A stretch of 64,000 nucleotides of DNA from Rotaria sordida (Eukaryota; Rotifera; Eurotatoria; Philodinida; Philodinidae). The stretch is from contig CAJNOL010000454.1 of assembly GCA_905250125.1 (NCBI GenBank), positions 1,619 through 65,618 on the forward strand, written 5' to 3'. Position numbers and translations under genes: made by a program. Under the pieces are notes generated by a model. That model searched no databases. It had not been told where the DNA came from and was given only the letters and a program-made list of their open reading frames with translations. Shown here piece by piece: positions 48,601 through 59,300 of this stretch. Every line of letters begins with the position of its first letter. The stretch's first letter is position 1.

Positions 48601-49646
48601 AAAAAGATTTTTCTTAACCAGAAAAAGTGAACGAGACAATTTTAAAAAAAACAACAAATACACTCGAATAAATTAGCCTTGGAAACTTCTGGGCGACTTT
48701 CGTAAAGTCAGCTTTTTTCTTCAACTAGGTTTTCGGTCGATAACTTGAACTCGTGAGTTCCGAAATACTAATAAGAGATTCGTATTACTCGATCGCAATT
48801 AAAAGTTCAAGTCAGATTTAATAAAAAGTCCTTGTTACTCATAGTAACACTGTCTTGATATGAAAGATATAATTAAAACAGTATAACGCTCACTTTTGGA
48901 TATTATCTTTATGTCTAGCTTATCCTCCAACTATATGAGTTTCACTGTTACGTATCTTCCATCAGCATTATAAATGACTTGGATCTTTTCCATATTTTTT
49001 GTGTGGATATTCTGTTCGACTACATCACTACATACTACCCAGCATCTTTTCATTACAGCACTGTTCATAGGGAGATTTGAGAGCTCGATATCTTTTCTTT
49101 AGATTATACTAGGTGTAAGTCAACAGAACATCATGCAGACTCAAAGTTCTTCTGCTTAGGCATGTGGGCTTTTGATGCGAACTGATTGCTTGGATACTAG
49201 TCAGCGGAATTAATGTATATCATAGCGTAGTCATCAGCCAAGTCTGGATAACCTGAGGCAATCTGCTATTCATGACTTGAACGAAACTATTCCATTACTA
49301 TTATTGGTAAGACTAAAAACAACAATGCGTTGAGAGCACATATAAAATAAAGCAACGCTCACGAAGGCTACCGCATAAACTGAAATTTAGTTTGAACAAA
49401 GTGAAATGAATATAAATCAAAGTTTGGCTGAATTGATAAGATAAACGACTGACAATAACTTTGCCTAAAAGTAGTTTGAAACTGGCTCTTGAAATTTAAT
49501 TAATAGAATATGCTGAAGTATCATAATGAGCGATCGGTACATTGCCTTTACATTCGTAACTGCTTACCTTTGAACACTTGTGTATACTTTTGGAAACCGC
49601 TTGCTGTCAACCATTCACCGACTTGATCCAATGTCCAATATGCCAT
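42653..49646 (-). CDS. SAM domain, ADP-ribosyltransferase and TPR protein
   Basis: Three exons on the minus strand (49646-49568, 48134-47939, 45557-42653) join in frame to 1,059 residues. Exons 1-2 encode a complete SAM domain (WTLDQVGEWLTASGFQKYT, then EEIDGTAMMELRDEDIEQLL). A central region of about 230 residues (VLIWVDSNIDKTDEN; NAIYIFCGNKERHEVWA) is common before ADP-ribosyltransferase domains in rotifer proteins. The ART domain shows the R-S-E signature: YRGQGL near residue 415, FLSTSTS near 442 and GEKETLF near 495, the E-x-E form typical of arginine-specific mono-ADP-ribosyltransferases. About eleven 42-residue kinesin light chain-type TPRs follow (SYNNIGAVYDIMGDYSKALS). It likely modifies proteins using NAD, with SAM and TPR as binding modules. 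There is no signal peptide. Introns are 1,433 and 2,381 bp; the second contains a foldback element and hairpin H16. Substrate unknown. Confidence 0.88.
46237..46400. repeat. Degenerate telomere-like hairpin inside an intron (H16)
   Basis: Scattered GGTGGATGTAG, GGTGTGAATGCGGATG and GATGTTGGTGTGTG units over 120 bases, then CCACATACCCACACCC. It is the most degraded long member and sits in the 2.4-kb intron of the SAM-ART-TPR gene. Confidence 0.65.
46565..47270. mobile_element. Foldback element in an intron (family A, copy 2)
   Basis: TCTAATGTCCACGTCAGAAT at 46566 is mirrored near 47250-47268. Arms of about 290 bp pair closely: CAATACAATGAATTTTTGAT at 46769 matches the opposite strand near 47060. 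The centre ATAGAGAGACTTTAGATC and the arm motif AATCGAAAGAGGAGAC match the element at 36300-36828, so both belong to one diverged family. Confidence 0.88.
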
Positions 49647-49693
49647 CTTTACAAATGAAACATTCAAAGTCAAAATTTAGAAGGTCTCCGTGT

Positions 49694-49810
49694 TAGGATG
49701 TGGGGGGGGGGGGGGGGGTGTAGCTGTGGTTGTGAGGAAGATAATAATATCCATATCCATACTCACACCCACACCTTCACCCCATACCTCACCCCACACT
49801 TCCACACCCG
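49694..49810. repeat. Telomere-like hairpin with a poly-G run (H17)
   Basis: GGATGTG runs into a run of about 18 G, then TGTAGCTGTGGTTGTGAGG, loop AAGATAATAATATCC, then CTCACACCCACACC and related units to 49810. It lies 48 bases upstream of the start codon of the SAM-ART-TPR gene (minus strand), so in its promoter or leader. Confidence 0.85.
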
Positions 49811-50262
49811 CATCCCTGCTATGTTAGCCACTTAAATACGAGTTTCGTGTTGTGTGCCACTATAATTCTCAGTAAAATCTAGGCATTTCAAAGGACATTC
49901 TGCTTGGCATGACTTGTGGTTGGACTATCTTACGTGGAAGAGCTATGGCAATCAAAATTATCAATCACATATCCTCAGTATCTTCAATCGGACTTTCTTG
50001 AAATTGATTTCTGGCAATTGAAATATCCCATTTCTATATTCCGTCATGTTTTCTCGTTAGTAGTTATTCTGAACTTTCAGCTTGAATTTGATCACTAGTC
50101 GAATAATGTTAGAAATTAAACGTACTTACGTATTGAATAATACTGGCATATGCGAGTTTGTTTTGTGTGTTTGCAATCAATTTTGCTTCGTATTTATCGT
50201 CGACGAAATTGCTTGATTTTTTCTCACTTAAACATGTTTACGTGAATCAGCGGAGCATGACA
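49811..50262. other. Upstream region of the SAM-ART-TPR gene
   Basis: About 450 bases with no recognised gene; the 60-codon frame at 49916 has no features. Promoter elements may be here but none could be identified. Confidence 0.35.
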
Positions 50263-50363
50263 TTTTCATCAGATAGTTACTTTTTTTTCATCAGATAGGT
50301 AGTTCTTTTTTTCATCAGATAGGTAGTTCTTTTTTTCATCAGATAGGTAGTTTTTTTCATCAG
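50263..50363. repeat. 23-bp tandem repeat, about 4.5 copies
   Basis: Units of CATCAGATAGGTAGTTCTTT with a variable T run follow each other directly. Confidence 0.9.
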
Positions 50364-50549
50364 TGTGCTCATCGTCCCATGTATTTCGTTCTTTGAATAT
50401 TCTCCTTTTTTTGGCTTTTCTTTGCATGTGTTGTCGTTATGATGAAAAAATATACACTAATATTTACATACGCGAGCGTATGTCAATTAAATGTAGAAAG
50501 GACATGTTGCAATAAGGCCATTTTTTTGTCCACAATTTTCTTCGTTTGA

Positions 50550-50671
50550 GGGTGGGTGTGGGGTGTGGGTGTGGGTGGGTGTGGATGTGAGTGTGAGTGT
50601 GGGTGAATGTGAGTGTGGGTTTGGGTGTGGGTTGGTAGGTATCTTTCTTACTACAGCCACACCCACACCCA
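50550..50671. repeat. Telomere-like hairpin cutting an F-box reading frame (H18)
   Basis: About 85 bases of GGGTGTGGGGTGTGGG, GTGGATGTGAGTG and related units, loop GGTATCTTTCTTACTACAG, then CCACACCCACACCC at 50656-50671. GTTT occurs on both flanks and might be a 4-bp target duplication. Confidence 0.88.
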
Positions 50672-50723
50672 GTTTATTTAAAATACAAAGTAAAATTTCA
50701 TCAGGCAAGTCGAGTATATTCAT
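50670..50723 (-). pseudogene. F-box N-terminal fragment
   Basis: From ATG 50723 on the minus strand the frame reads MNILDLPDEILLCILNKL, the classic start of an F-box, and then runs straight into hairpin H18. Nothing resembling the rest of an F-box protein is found on the far side of the hairpin (50460-50550). It is therefore a truncated fragment; the rest was lost or moved. Confidence 0.7.
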
Positions 50724-50912
50724 ATTGAATCGTAGTGACTGCCTCTTTGGCTCAATGCCTCTCTCGCTCTCTACATATATATATATATATGATAGAGAAA
50801 AGTGTCTTAATTTTTTCTCCTTATATTCTGTGCCAACAATAGAGAATAATTCTCAATGTCATCATATTAGACTATTTTCTTTTCTGCCGGAAATTTCTCA
50901 TTTCTCATTCAT

Positions 50913-51046
50913 TAGTTTCCTTGTCGAGTTCCACCAACTACGATACGACCTTGTGTAACGCCTTTCGGCCAATGCATTATTCGATTATTATTAAAGTCCA
51001 ACACATAAACAGTGCCTAACTAATCGACGACTAATCCTTGTGGATT
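50913..51046 (-). pseudogene. NHL-repeat fragment
   Basis: On the minus strand one NHL unit reads PQGLVVD, stop (TAG), LGTVYVLDFNNNRIMHWPKG and IVVGGTRQGN, then ends in TAA. In the complete NHL gene at 59.1-60.1 kb the same place reads VIVDQLGTVYVADS, so the stop replaces a Gln codon. The fragment is bounded on its 5' side by the 1.5-kb foldback element at 51051. It is a diverged remnant of a related propeller gene. Confidence 0.7.
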
Positions 51047-51050
51047 CGAT

Positions 51051-52534
51051 AATAGGCGCCTAACATGAGAAAGTTAGCCTAGACTAACTTTTTTCCAACT
51101 TAGGCGAAATTTGATCTGATCTGGTACTTAAGGGTTTCAGACCATACTCTTTCTTTTTCCTAGCGGACACTTTTCATGAAAATGTTCGAAAGTAGGTTAT
51201 CCAGAAGGCCATGCTTTTTTGACATACTGGTCGACAAAAAAGCTTTTTTCTGGAAAGTCAAGCAACGACGGGGCACTTCTAATTATATGGCTGTATTCAG
51301 CAAAGAATGGGCTACATTTAAAAACATTGAGTCTCCAGCTCTGAATTTTAATTTTTAATTTTTTTAAAGAAATTCCAAAAAGTTGAACGTTTGTTAAAAT
51401 TTAAATAACTCAACATTGGAAAGTGATGGAGACCTCAGCCAAACGCCATTCAATAGAGAATTGAAAACTAAACAAATGCAGATAGTTGAGGAATTTCTAA
51501 GGTAAATTTTATTATCTGACATTTTCTCAAAATCTTTTTTCGGTAGTTTGAGCAAAGTTTGATATCTCTATAAAACCTCGAGATTCTAACAGAATCATTC
51601 AAATCAGGCGTCATTAGATTGGCAATATCGAGATGCATAAGTAGAAAAAGTTCTGTCTGCTCCAGATAAGGCTAAGCAAATAAATACTGGTTTTATTTTT
51701 ACCGCAGGTTTTCGGGGTTCCGACCAAAGGTAAATTACGTATTTTCCGAAGGAACCGACTTTAAAAAAGATTTTACAGCTAGTATTGAGTGTGTGCGCAC
51801 TTAAGCATCATTAGTTATGTTTCAAAAAAGGTTGTTAGAAAAATTCTGGACATAATGTTTTTTTACTGCCATTGTGCAATGGGAAAAACTGCGGTAAAAA
51901 TAAAACTAGTATTTATTTGCTTAGCCTTATCTGGAGCAGAGAGAACTTTTTCTACTTATGTATCTCGATATTGCCAATCTAATGACGCCTGATTTGAATG
52001 ATTCTGTTAGAATCTCGAGGTTTTATAGAGATATCAAACTTTGCTCAAACTACCGAAAAAAGATTTTGAGAAAATGTCAGATAATAAAATTTACCTTAGA
52101 AATTCCTCAACTATCTGCATTTGTTTAGTTTTCAATTCTCTATTGAATGGCGTTTGGCTGAGGTCTCCATCACTTTCCAATGTTGAGTTATTTAAATTTT
52201 AACAAACGTTCAACTTTTTGGAATTTCTTTAAAAAAATTAAAAATTAAAATTCAGAGCTGGAGACTCAATGTTTTTAAATGTAGCCCATTCTTTGCTGAA
52301 TACAGCCATATAATTAGAAGTGCCCCGTCGTTGCTTGACTTTCCAGAAAAAAGCTTTTTTGTCGACCAGTATGTCAAAAAAGCATGGTCTTCTAGATAAC
52401 CTACTTTCGAACATTTTCATGAAAAGTCTCCGCTAGGAAAAAGAAAGAGTATGGTCTGAAACCCTTAAGTACCAGATTGTGTAAAAAATGGTTGTGTCAT
52501 TGTCAAGTTAGATTTTTCATGTCAGACGCCTATT
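51051..52534. mobile_element. 1.5-kb foldback element, arms ~600 bp, nearly identical
   Basis: The ends AATAGGCGCCTAACATGA (51051) and TCATGTCAGACGCCTATT (52517) are inverted. Arms from about 51121 to 51707 and 51888 to 52490 are almost identical; a 60-codon frame at 51176 is repeated without change on the other strand at 52420. The central loop of about 180 bp is unique. Such high arm identity suggests recent origin or gene conversion between arms. No transposase is encoded. Confidence 0.92.
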
Positions 52535-53524
52535 ACTAATGGATGGCAACATATAACATGAATCATCAACTATATAGTATCAATATTTTTTTAGTTGCTT
52601 CTGGAAGAAAAACTCCTTTTTAACAGTTTCGATCCTTCACCATGTTTTCTGTATTTTGTAAGATTTATATTTCAGTAGCTAGAGAATTCTTCTAGAGACA
52701 CAAAGACAAGGTCTAATTTATGTAATTTCTTTATGTTTTAATGACAAAAGGGTTAGAACATTAACAATGTACAACAACAGAGATAGTCAGCGGAAGATTT
52801 CTCTACTCGGGAAAAAATCGAAATATCAGTTGGATTGTCTAACATTAATTTTTACCGATCAGACAGTGAAATATATGCTAACAAACACTAGTCTCTAACA
52901 GCATAAATAAATACATTATGTCTCTGTTGGAGTGGGAACAAAACACTTAAGAATTTACTAATTCAATTAAAAATATCCGGTAACATCGAACATTATAAAA
53001 GGTACTGCTGTTGTTTAAGTTAAAATTTTTTAACATAAATGTAATTATTTTGACAGCAAGTTAATTAATTCAAGCTCAATGTAGTGTTGAGGCAAAGTCC
53101 TTCGAAAACGAAACACACGATCGAAGTGATTCCACATTTTGGCGATGTAAATGTTCATGAAATAAGCGCTTTTAAATCTGTCGAGATCTGTTATTTTTAC
53201 TTCACATAAACAAAACCAAAGTTAGAAATTTATGATTCAAAATCGTTTACTTGATGTGAAGGATTTATCAGAAAGAAAAAAATCAAGACGACATCAATCA
53301 ACATTCAAGAGTGTGAGTACGGGGCGTGGTTATAGGTCAGGATTGCCAGATCTTCCGAGTTAGCTGTCTGACGTTCCGATTTCATGAATTTCTTATGCTT
53401 TTCTGGAATTTTTTCTAGATCCAACTTTTTTTTGAGCATTTGAAATATATCGAAAGCTCACAACCACACCTACAATATGCATTCCTTGTCTCCATAAAAC
53501 TATTATATGATGCAGTGTCATATA
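52535..53524. other. Intergenic stretch
   Basis: About 1 kb with no recognised gene. A weak G-rich/C-rich pair (GAGTGTGAGTACGGGGCG at 53309 and ACAACCACACCTAC at 53460) may be a very degraded hairpin. Confidence 0.35.
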
Positions 53525-53783
53525 TACCGGGTGGCCCAAAAGTAAGGAAACAAAAAGGGTATGCTATAATAATGGATAATAGATTGTTAATGATCTTTTT
53601 TACACTTTTTATTGATGTGGAAAGCTGAAACTTTCAGACATAAAAGATCTTAACTAGATATATATGTGATAAAAATTTTAGCTCTCTACATCAATATAAG
53701 GTATGAAAAATATCATTAACAATTTATTATCCATTATTATAGCATATCCTTTTTGTTTCCTTACTTTTGGGCCACCCGGTATG
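53525..53783. mobile_element. Mariner-like foldback MITE
   Basis: TACCGGGTGGCCCAAAAGTA at the left end and its complement at the right end, with TA flanks, match the style of mariner terminal repeats. Arms of about 115 bp cover nearly the whole 259 bp. Confidence 0.88.
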
Positions 53784-53918
53784 TATATACTTAATATGAA
53801 TAAGAAAGACTTCAATTCTCTAAAAGCTCATCTTTCAAATGAAATTACGTGCTGTATAGTTAAAAAAGTCCCACGGTTTTATTTCAATGACTATTTTTTC
53901 TCGGCTACTGTAATGATA

Positions 53919-53974
53919 GTGTGTAGGTGGGGTGTTTGTATAAAGATATCAACTCACCACATCCACACCTACAC
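53919..53974. repeat. Telomere-like hairpin (H19)
   Basis: GTGTGTAGGTGGGGTG, loop TTTGTATAAAGATATCAACT, then CACCACATCCACACCTACAC. The arms pair as GTGTAGGTG... with CACCTACAC. Confidence 0.85.
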
Positions 53975-54275
53975 GTTATCTTTATGCCAAATTTTAATTA
54001 TTGCTCAAATAAATACTAGACAAAAAATATTTTGATTTTTAATCTTATTGAAAGATATTATATTTCTATGAATGACAGAATATTTATTTATTTTTCTCAC
54101 TTTCTCTTAGTATCTTAACCTCACCACAAGATTTATTTACATTGTTGTGTTAGAACAATTGATAATATTCATCTGTTTACATCTTATTTTACCTAAAATC
54201 AAAATTCGTTTTACTTCAATTATAATACGAGGAAACTTTCTTCATAGTATCATTCAACAACTTCATTTAACACAA

Positions 54276-54656
54276 ATGTCGTCTGAAACTGATTCATCTT
54301 ATTTTGTACCATAAGAAGTTATTATTGATTGACAATATTAATCCATTTAAATTTGACTACCGAGTTCTTCTTCTTTAGACTTTTATCCTTTCACGTTGTG
54401 CTCATCCAAGTATAGTTTATAGTGTTGTTGGAACTGTAGTACAAATTCAACGAATATCCATTAATGATGTTGCTTATCAGCTAAGAGAAAATGCTCGTCC
54501 TATTTATGGTATTTAAATAATTCATTTGAATTTATTTTAGTTTTCAACATATGTAGATGCAAGTATATAATTTTAGTTTTTGAAATCGCTTATTTTTCTT
54601 TTACGTCTGAGTTCTCTTTATTGATAAAATGTTTTTTTCTCTTGTTTCTTTTCTGA
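54276..54656 (+). CDS. Possible short three-exon gene or truncated gene start
   Basis: A tentative model: exon 54276-54305 (MSSETDSSYF), intron of 73 bp (GTACCA...TTTAG), exon 54379-54508 (SRCAHPSIVYSVVGTVVQIQ and onward to RENARPIYG), a 32-bp gap with donor GTATTT and acceptor TTTTAG, then a hydrophobic stretch ending in TGA at 54654. The second exon is clearly better than random by codon make-up; the third is doubtful because the intron would be only 32 bp. The hairpin H20 begins 49 bases later, so a longer gene may have been cut there. I do not recognise the family. If read without the first intron, a TAA interrupts the frame after YFVP. Confidence 0.3.
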
Positions 54657-54704
54657 GACATACATTGTGTTTTTAAATTACACATGTTAATTTCCTCTGT
54701 TGAT

Positions 54705-54785
54705 AAGGGTGAGGATCAGAGGTAGGCGTGGTGTGGGTATTTCATTTTTCAGCCATATCTACAGATTCTCACCCTCACCCACATT
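54705..54785. repeat. Telomere-like hairpin (H20)
   Basis: AAGGGTGAGGATCAGAGG and GGCGTGGTGTGGGTAT, loop TTCATTTTTCAGCCATATC, then TCTCACCCTCACCCACATTCC. Confidence 0.75.
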
Positions 54786-55147
54786 CCATACATCCACGCA
54801 CTTTCCATATTTATTTCATTTGCATGCAGATCGAGAACGATAAAGTCTTCGACAAGATGAAATTCTTACACAAAAAAATAATTATGACGAAAATTGCTTT
54901 TGACAACAGATAATTGAGCGGTGAATGCAATGATCCACAGACGAAGAGCAATGTCCAATTGTCAAAGCCACTTAGATCAATATTCAATGTATTACATTAT
55001 TGCGTGGAATATTTTGCTAAGCACAATACATCGGTTTTTTTATTTAATTATGTACTATGATAAAGAAAATGTTTTTCTTATAGATCAAAGTATTTGTTAT
55101 GAAATTCGAAATTAGACACTTTATGACAAATCTATTTCTGAAAGTTA
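54786..55147. other. Intergenic stretch between two hairpins
   Basis: Short featureless frames only (up to 64 codons). No gene is supported. Confidence 0.35.
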
Positions 55148-55253
55148 AGGATGTGGGGTGTGGGGTGTGGGCACGTGTGGGTGTAGAGGTGGGAGTTTTC
55201 TTCTTTACACCCACACCCCAGACCCGCACCCGTCCGCGCCCTCACTCACACCC
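55148..55253. repeat. Telomere-like hairpin (H21)
   Basis: AAGGATGTGGGGTGTGGGGT and more, loop AGTTTTCTTCTTTA, then CACCCACACCCCAGACCC and further C-rich units ending CTCACACCCTC. Confidence 0.9.
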
Positions 55254-56384
55254 TCTTCGTATCACGATTAATATATATATATATGTGATTGAATTGAAGC
55301 ATCCACTGTCTCTACATCGATGTAAACGGAATCAATTTTTTAATTCAGTAATGAATTCGAAAAGCGCCATTTTCGTTTTTGAATAAAACATGCTTTGTGT
55401 TGTTTTAATCAATATATTTATTCTTTCTTTTTTTTCGGCTACGTTGAAGTACTATCGTAGACAAACAAAAAGTAAGAACAATTTATTTTTATATTTCTTT
55501 CGTTCGTCCTGTGATATTCGTTTTTTTTTGTATGAAGTGTTTCTCTCTGCAAATTCAAAATTCTAAGGATGCATTTTTGATTGTGTTTCATCAGCGCTAC
55601 ATAGTAACTGAGTTTTTTGGTCCCAAGTGCTGCCGTAGACAAACTGAGAGTTGTTTTATGTACTTCAAAAGGTTTCTCACCGAATAAGCCAACTTGCTGT
55701 GTGAGTTACATTGAAAAAGAAAATCTACATTTCTTTTTAGTTTTGAAATCATATCATGTTCGGCGGAACGTGTTTGTTTTCTTTTGACATTCAAATAACT
55801 CTCTACTAAAAGAGATCCATATTTTTGTAAAATATTTTTCACTTATCACTAAAATACAAGTGAGCTATTGGCACGTCTTTAAGTGATAAAATGTCATTGA
55901 CGCAATTATTACTTTATAAATAGTGTCATAATGAATTTTAACAACTTTTGAGATATCTTCGTATTTATTTAGTTTTATAAATAAATACGCGAAACAAATT
56001 ATTATCAAAAAAAAAAAATTTTAAACGATCATTAATATCCCGAGTTGTTAAATTAGTGGTGTAAAAATCTGTATTAGAAATCATGCTTATGAAACAAACA
56101 TTTTTTCGATTTGTAATATATACGATATAGAATAGAGTTTTTTGCCTTTTTGTTCTTAAAGTCTTCGTTGTAACAGAATTGCTTTTAAATTATATATACG
56201 CATGCAGCTAGTGAAAGTGACAAATTGTGAATAGAAGCACGAAAGAAAATAAGAGAAATCTTCATTTCGATGACATTGTTTTGCCGTTTGTTTACCTAAG
56301 TCGTTCTTTTTAAAGTATACTTGTTGTATAGCATAACAAAGTATTCAAATTTCATCGAATTTGAAGTAAGACACACACACACAT
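55254..56384. other. Upstream region of the ART-NHL gene
   Basis: Mostly AT-rich. Two minus-strand frames (55439-55842) share a diverged duplicated segment (GTAGACAAAC near 55460 and 55640) but no recognisable protein. An ACACACACAC run directly precedes the next start codon. Confidence 0.35.
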
Positions 56385-59300
56385 ATGGCCACTTCCATGG
56401 AAGTCAATCCTTGTCTGATGGAGAGTATTCGCGATGAACCAACGCAAATTCTTCAACCAATATCTGGATACGAAGAAGAGCCCATCTTACCCATTGAAGA
56501 TGTCTGCAAACCCTTGGAGGGCATTCTCGACGAAGAACTCAAACAAAATATAATTATTGCAAAAGCGAATTCGACAGAACCTGAAGATGGGCTGACTCAG
56601 GATGAGCCAGCTTCCATTTATTTATACACGATGAAATGGAAGAAAACTGGAAATAGTCTTTATGCAGTGTTGAATCGTACGTTGCGCATGGCTAATCGAA
56701 GAAAATTGCAACCGTGGTTCAAATATTTAAAATTGTTTCTGACCGCATTTTTTAAATTACCGTACGTAACATATATGCATGACTATGTAACATGATATGA
56801 TTTTATTTCAGGCCAACTGAATATCAAACGGTGTGGCGTGGTATTCCCGAAGATTTAAGCACCCTTTATCCGACGGGTAAAGAATTTACATGGTGGGGAA
56901 TAAGTTCGTGTACTTCTTCAATCAATGTACTCGAATCCTTACAATATGTGGGAACTTCTGGCGCAAGAACAATGTTCTCCATTGAGACCAATAATGGGAA
57001 ACTTATTCGATCACATTCCTATTTCCCAGAAGAGAATGAAATTCTTCTTCCTCCAGGCATATATCTCAAAGTGATCGATACGTCTAGCTCGGTTAATGGT
57101 TTACATGTCATTCATCTTCGTGAAATTCTACCATCGTATAAAATGCTTGCAGTTCCTTTTGATCTCAGTCAATGGCAACAAGGTTTACCTGAATCGAAAT
57201 CATCATCACATACATCAAGTTCACAAAAAAAGGAAGAAAAATATTCCACAGTAAGTGTTACACCCAAACCATCTGGACAAGTATCGTCAACAAAAGGTAA
57301 GTTAATTTGTATTGTTAAAGATGAGAAAGGTTCTATAAAAAAACATTTGCTTATGAAATATTGATTTTTGTTACACTCTTAGTGTCGGAAATTTGAGTTT
57401 AAAGGAGTTCTATAAAGACTTTTCAAAGGATAGTCCATTTCACAACATGTATGTTGCGATTGTCATAATAATTAAATTAATAAAATTTCGTCAATCTTAA
57501 CTATATCCCGCTTCGTCTTCATAGATGAAACTTGAAACTCACCTCACATATAGATAGAGCATAAAAGACTTTGACTGCATTTTCTTTTTCATGGTAGAAG
57601 ATTAAGAAGAATTTGGGTCGTTCTTTTTTTCTAAATTTTTTTCGCGGATAAGATCTTATATCTACTCATTAAGTTTTTAGTATTTTGATCTTAATACTGC
57701 CATCTCTAAATGAAATTCGAAACCTTTTTTTAACAAAATGATCAACAGAAAAAGTTTTACAAAATTTGATAGAAAGAAAAATTTTCTGAATATTCTGTAT
57801 CTTTTGTGGTTGACTACTCACGAGAGTCTTCAACTGTAAAATTCTTAGAAACAGTCCATAAGCAGGAACTCTTTTTTTGGGATAGACATAGTTCATCAAG
57901 GTCTACAAGATGCACTAAGTTCCTGCCGAAAATAGATTGGACATTTGAGAATGTTTCCTTGTTAGTCTTGTTTGTATAGAAGTCCCTTTTGAGTCCATTC
58001 AAGTATTTATTCCTAGTTAATCAGCTTTAAGTCAGAAACTAATTCTGAACATACATTTTGAAATAGCATCAATTCCTGATCCTAACTGACTACTTTTCAT
58101 TCTCTATATTAACTTTTAAATGGTAGAAAATTGAACAAACACTTTGTGCAAAAACTTTCGCACACTAGGTTAAATTATTATAATTTTTTTCTTCTATAAA
58201 ATAATAAATCTAAGTTTTGGATATTTTCCTTTTCTTTTTTTTTGCTACTTATGTTTTTTGTACTCTTCATTTGTACGGTATACTTATTTATTCAATGTAC
58301 AAATGTCTTGATATCAGTAGCTTAATATTCATCTGCGAACACTAACTGTTTACAAGAGAAAACTAAAATCATTCATTTTTGTCATTGTTTTACTTAAACA
58401 AAATACTTTTGAATGCATCGAACGACATTTGTTCACTATAAGAAAAGTGCCGAACGAATTTTTTTTATTTGTACGTATGAAGACAGATAAACTGACACAG
58501 AACACGTTCCGTATAAACAAAAAATTATTTTGAATTAAAAAAAATAAATCAGTGAGCAATATAATGGAACACGAAAGAAATCGTTCCATCTTTTTGATGA
58601 ACGTGTTCTTTGCTGTTTTATTTGATAAACATTTTTCACTGGATGGTTAACAAACACAATACTCGAATTTTCGAACTGTACCTTCGAACATCTAGTGAAC
58701 AAGACGATTGGTCACGTAATAGAAGGTCGTCGTCATCACTCATGCCACTCAACAATGAAGAGGTAAAGCATTGCACGGATATCGCACTTGTATGTACTTT
58801 ATTTTGCATACATTGATGTCACTAGGTTCACTTCCATTATTTCAATTCAAAATTAAACAAATCACAGCTACTGGGTAGATCGAGGTGTAAAGGATCTGTT
58901 CATTAGTTAGTTAGAGTCGCCAAACATCAGCTTAAATATGCCGTCCTGAGAAAGATACATATGCATGTCGTTGTGAAAAAAAAATCTCATCATATCGACT
59001 ATACTTTCAAAAATCATGTTCATCGATCACATGTGACACTTTTTTTGACAGCTATGAATCTTGAACTTTCTCTCATGTTCAAGTCCTTTCGATTCACTCG
59101 AATCCTTTTTATTCACAACTTCATCATTTTTTTTCTCTTTCATTGCAGAATGGCCACAGATTCTTCTAAATTCCAAATGGTCTCAGAATGGCATCATTGT
59201 GGCTGGGGGAAATGGATGGGGCAGTAAGCTCAATCAACTGTCTGGCCCACTCAGTTTATATGTTGATGATGATCAAACTCTCTACATCGCTGACTTCCAC

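Noticed and set aside
51176-52420. Two identical 60-codon frames on opposite strands
   Set aside because: They are the two arms of one foldback element, not a gene pair.
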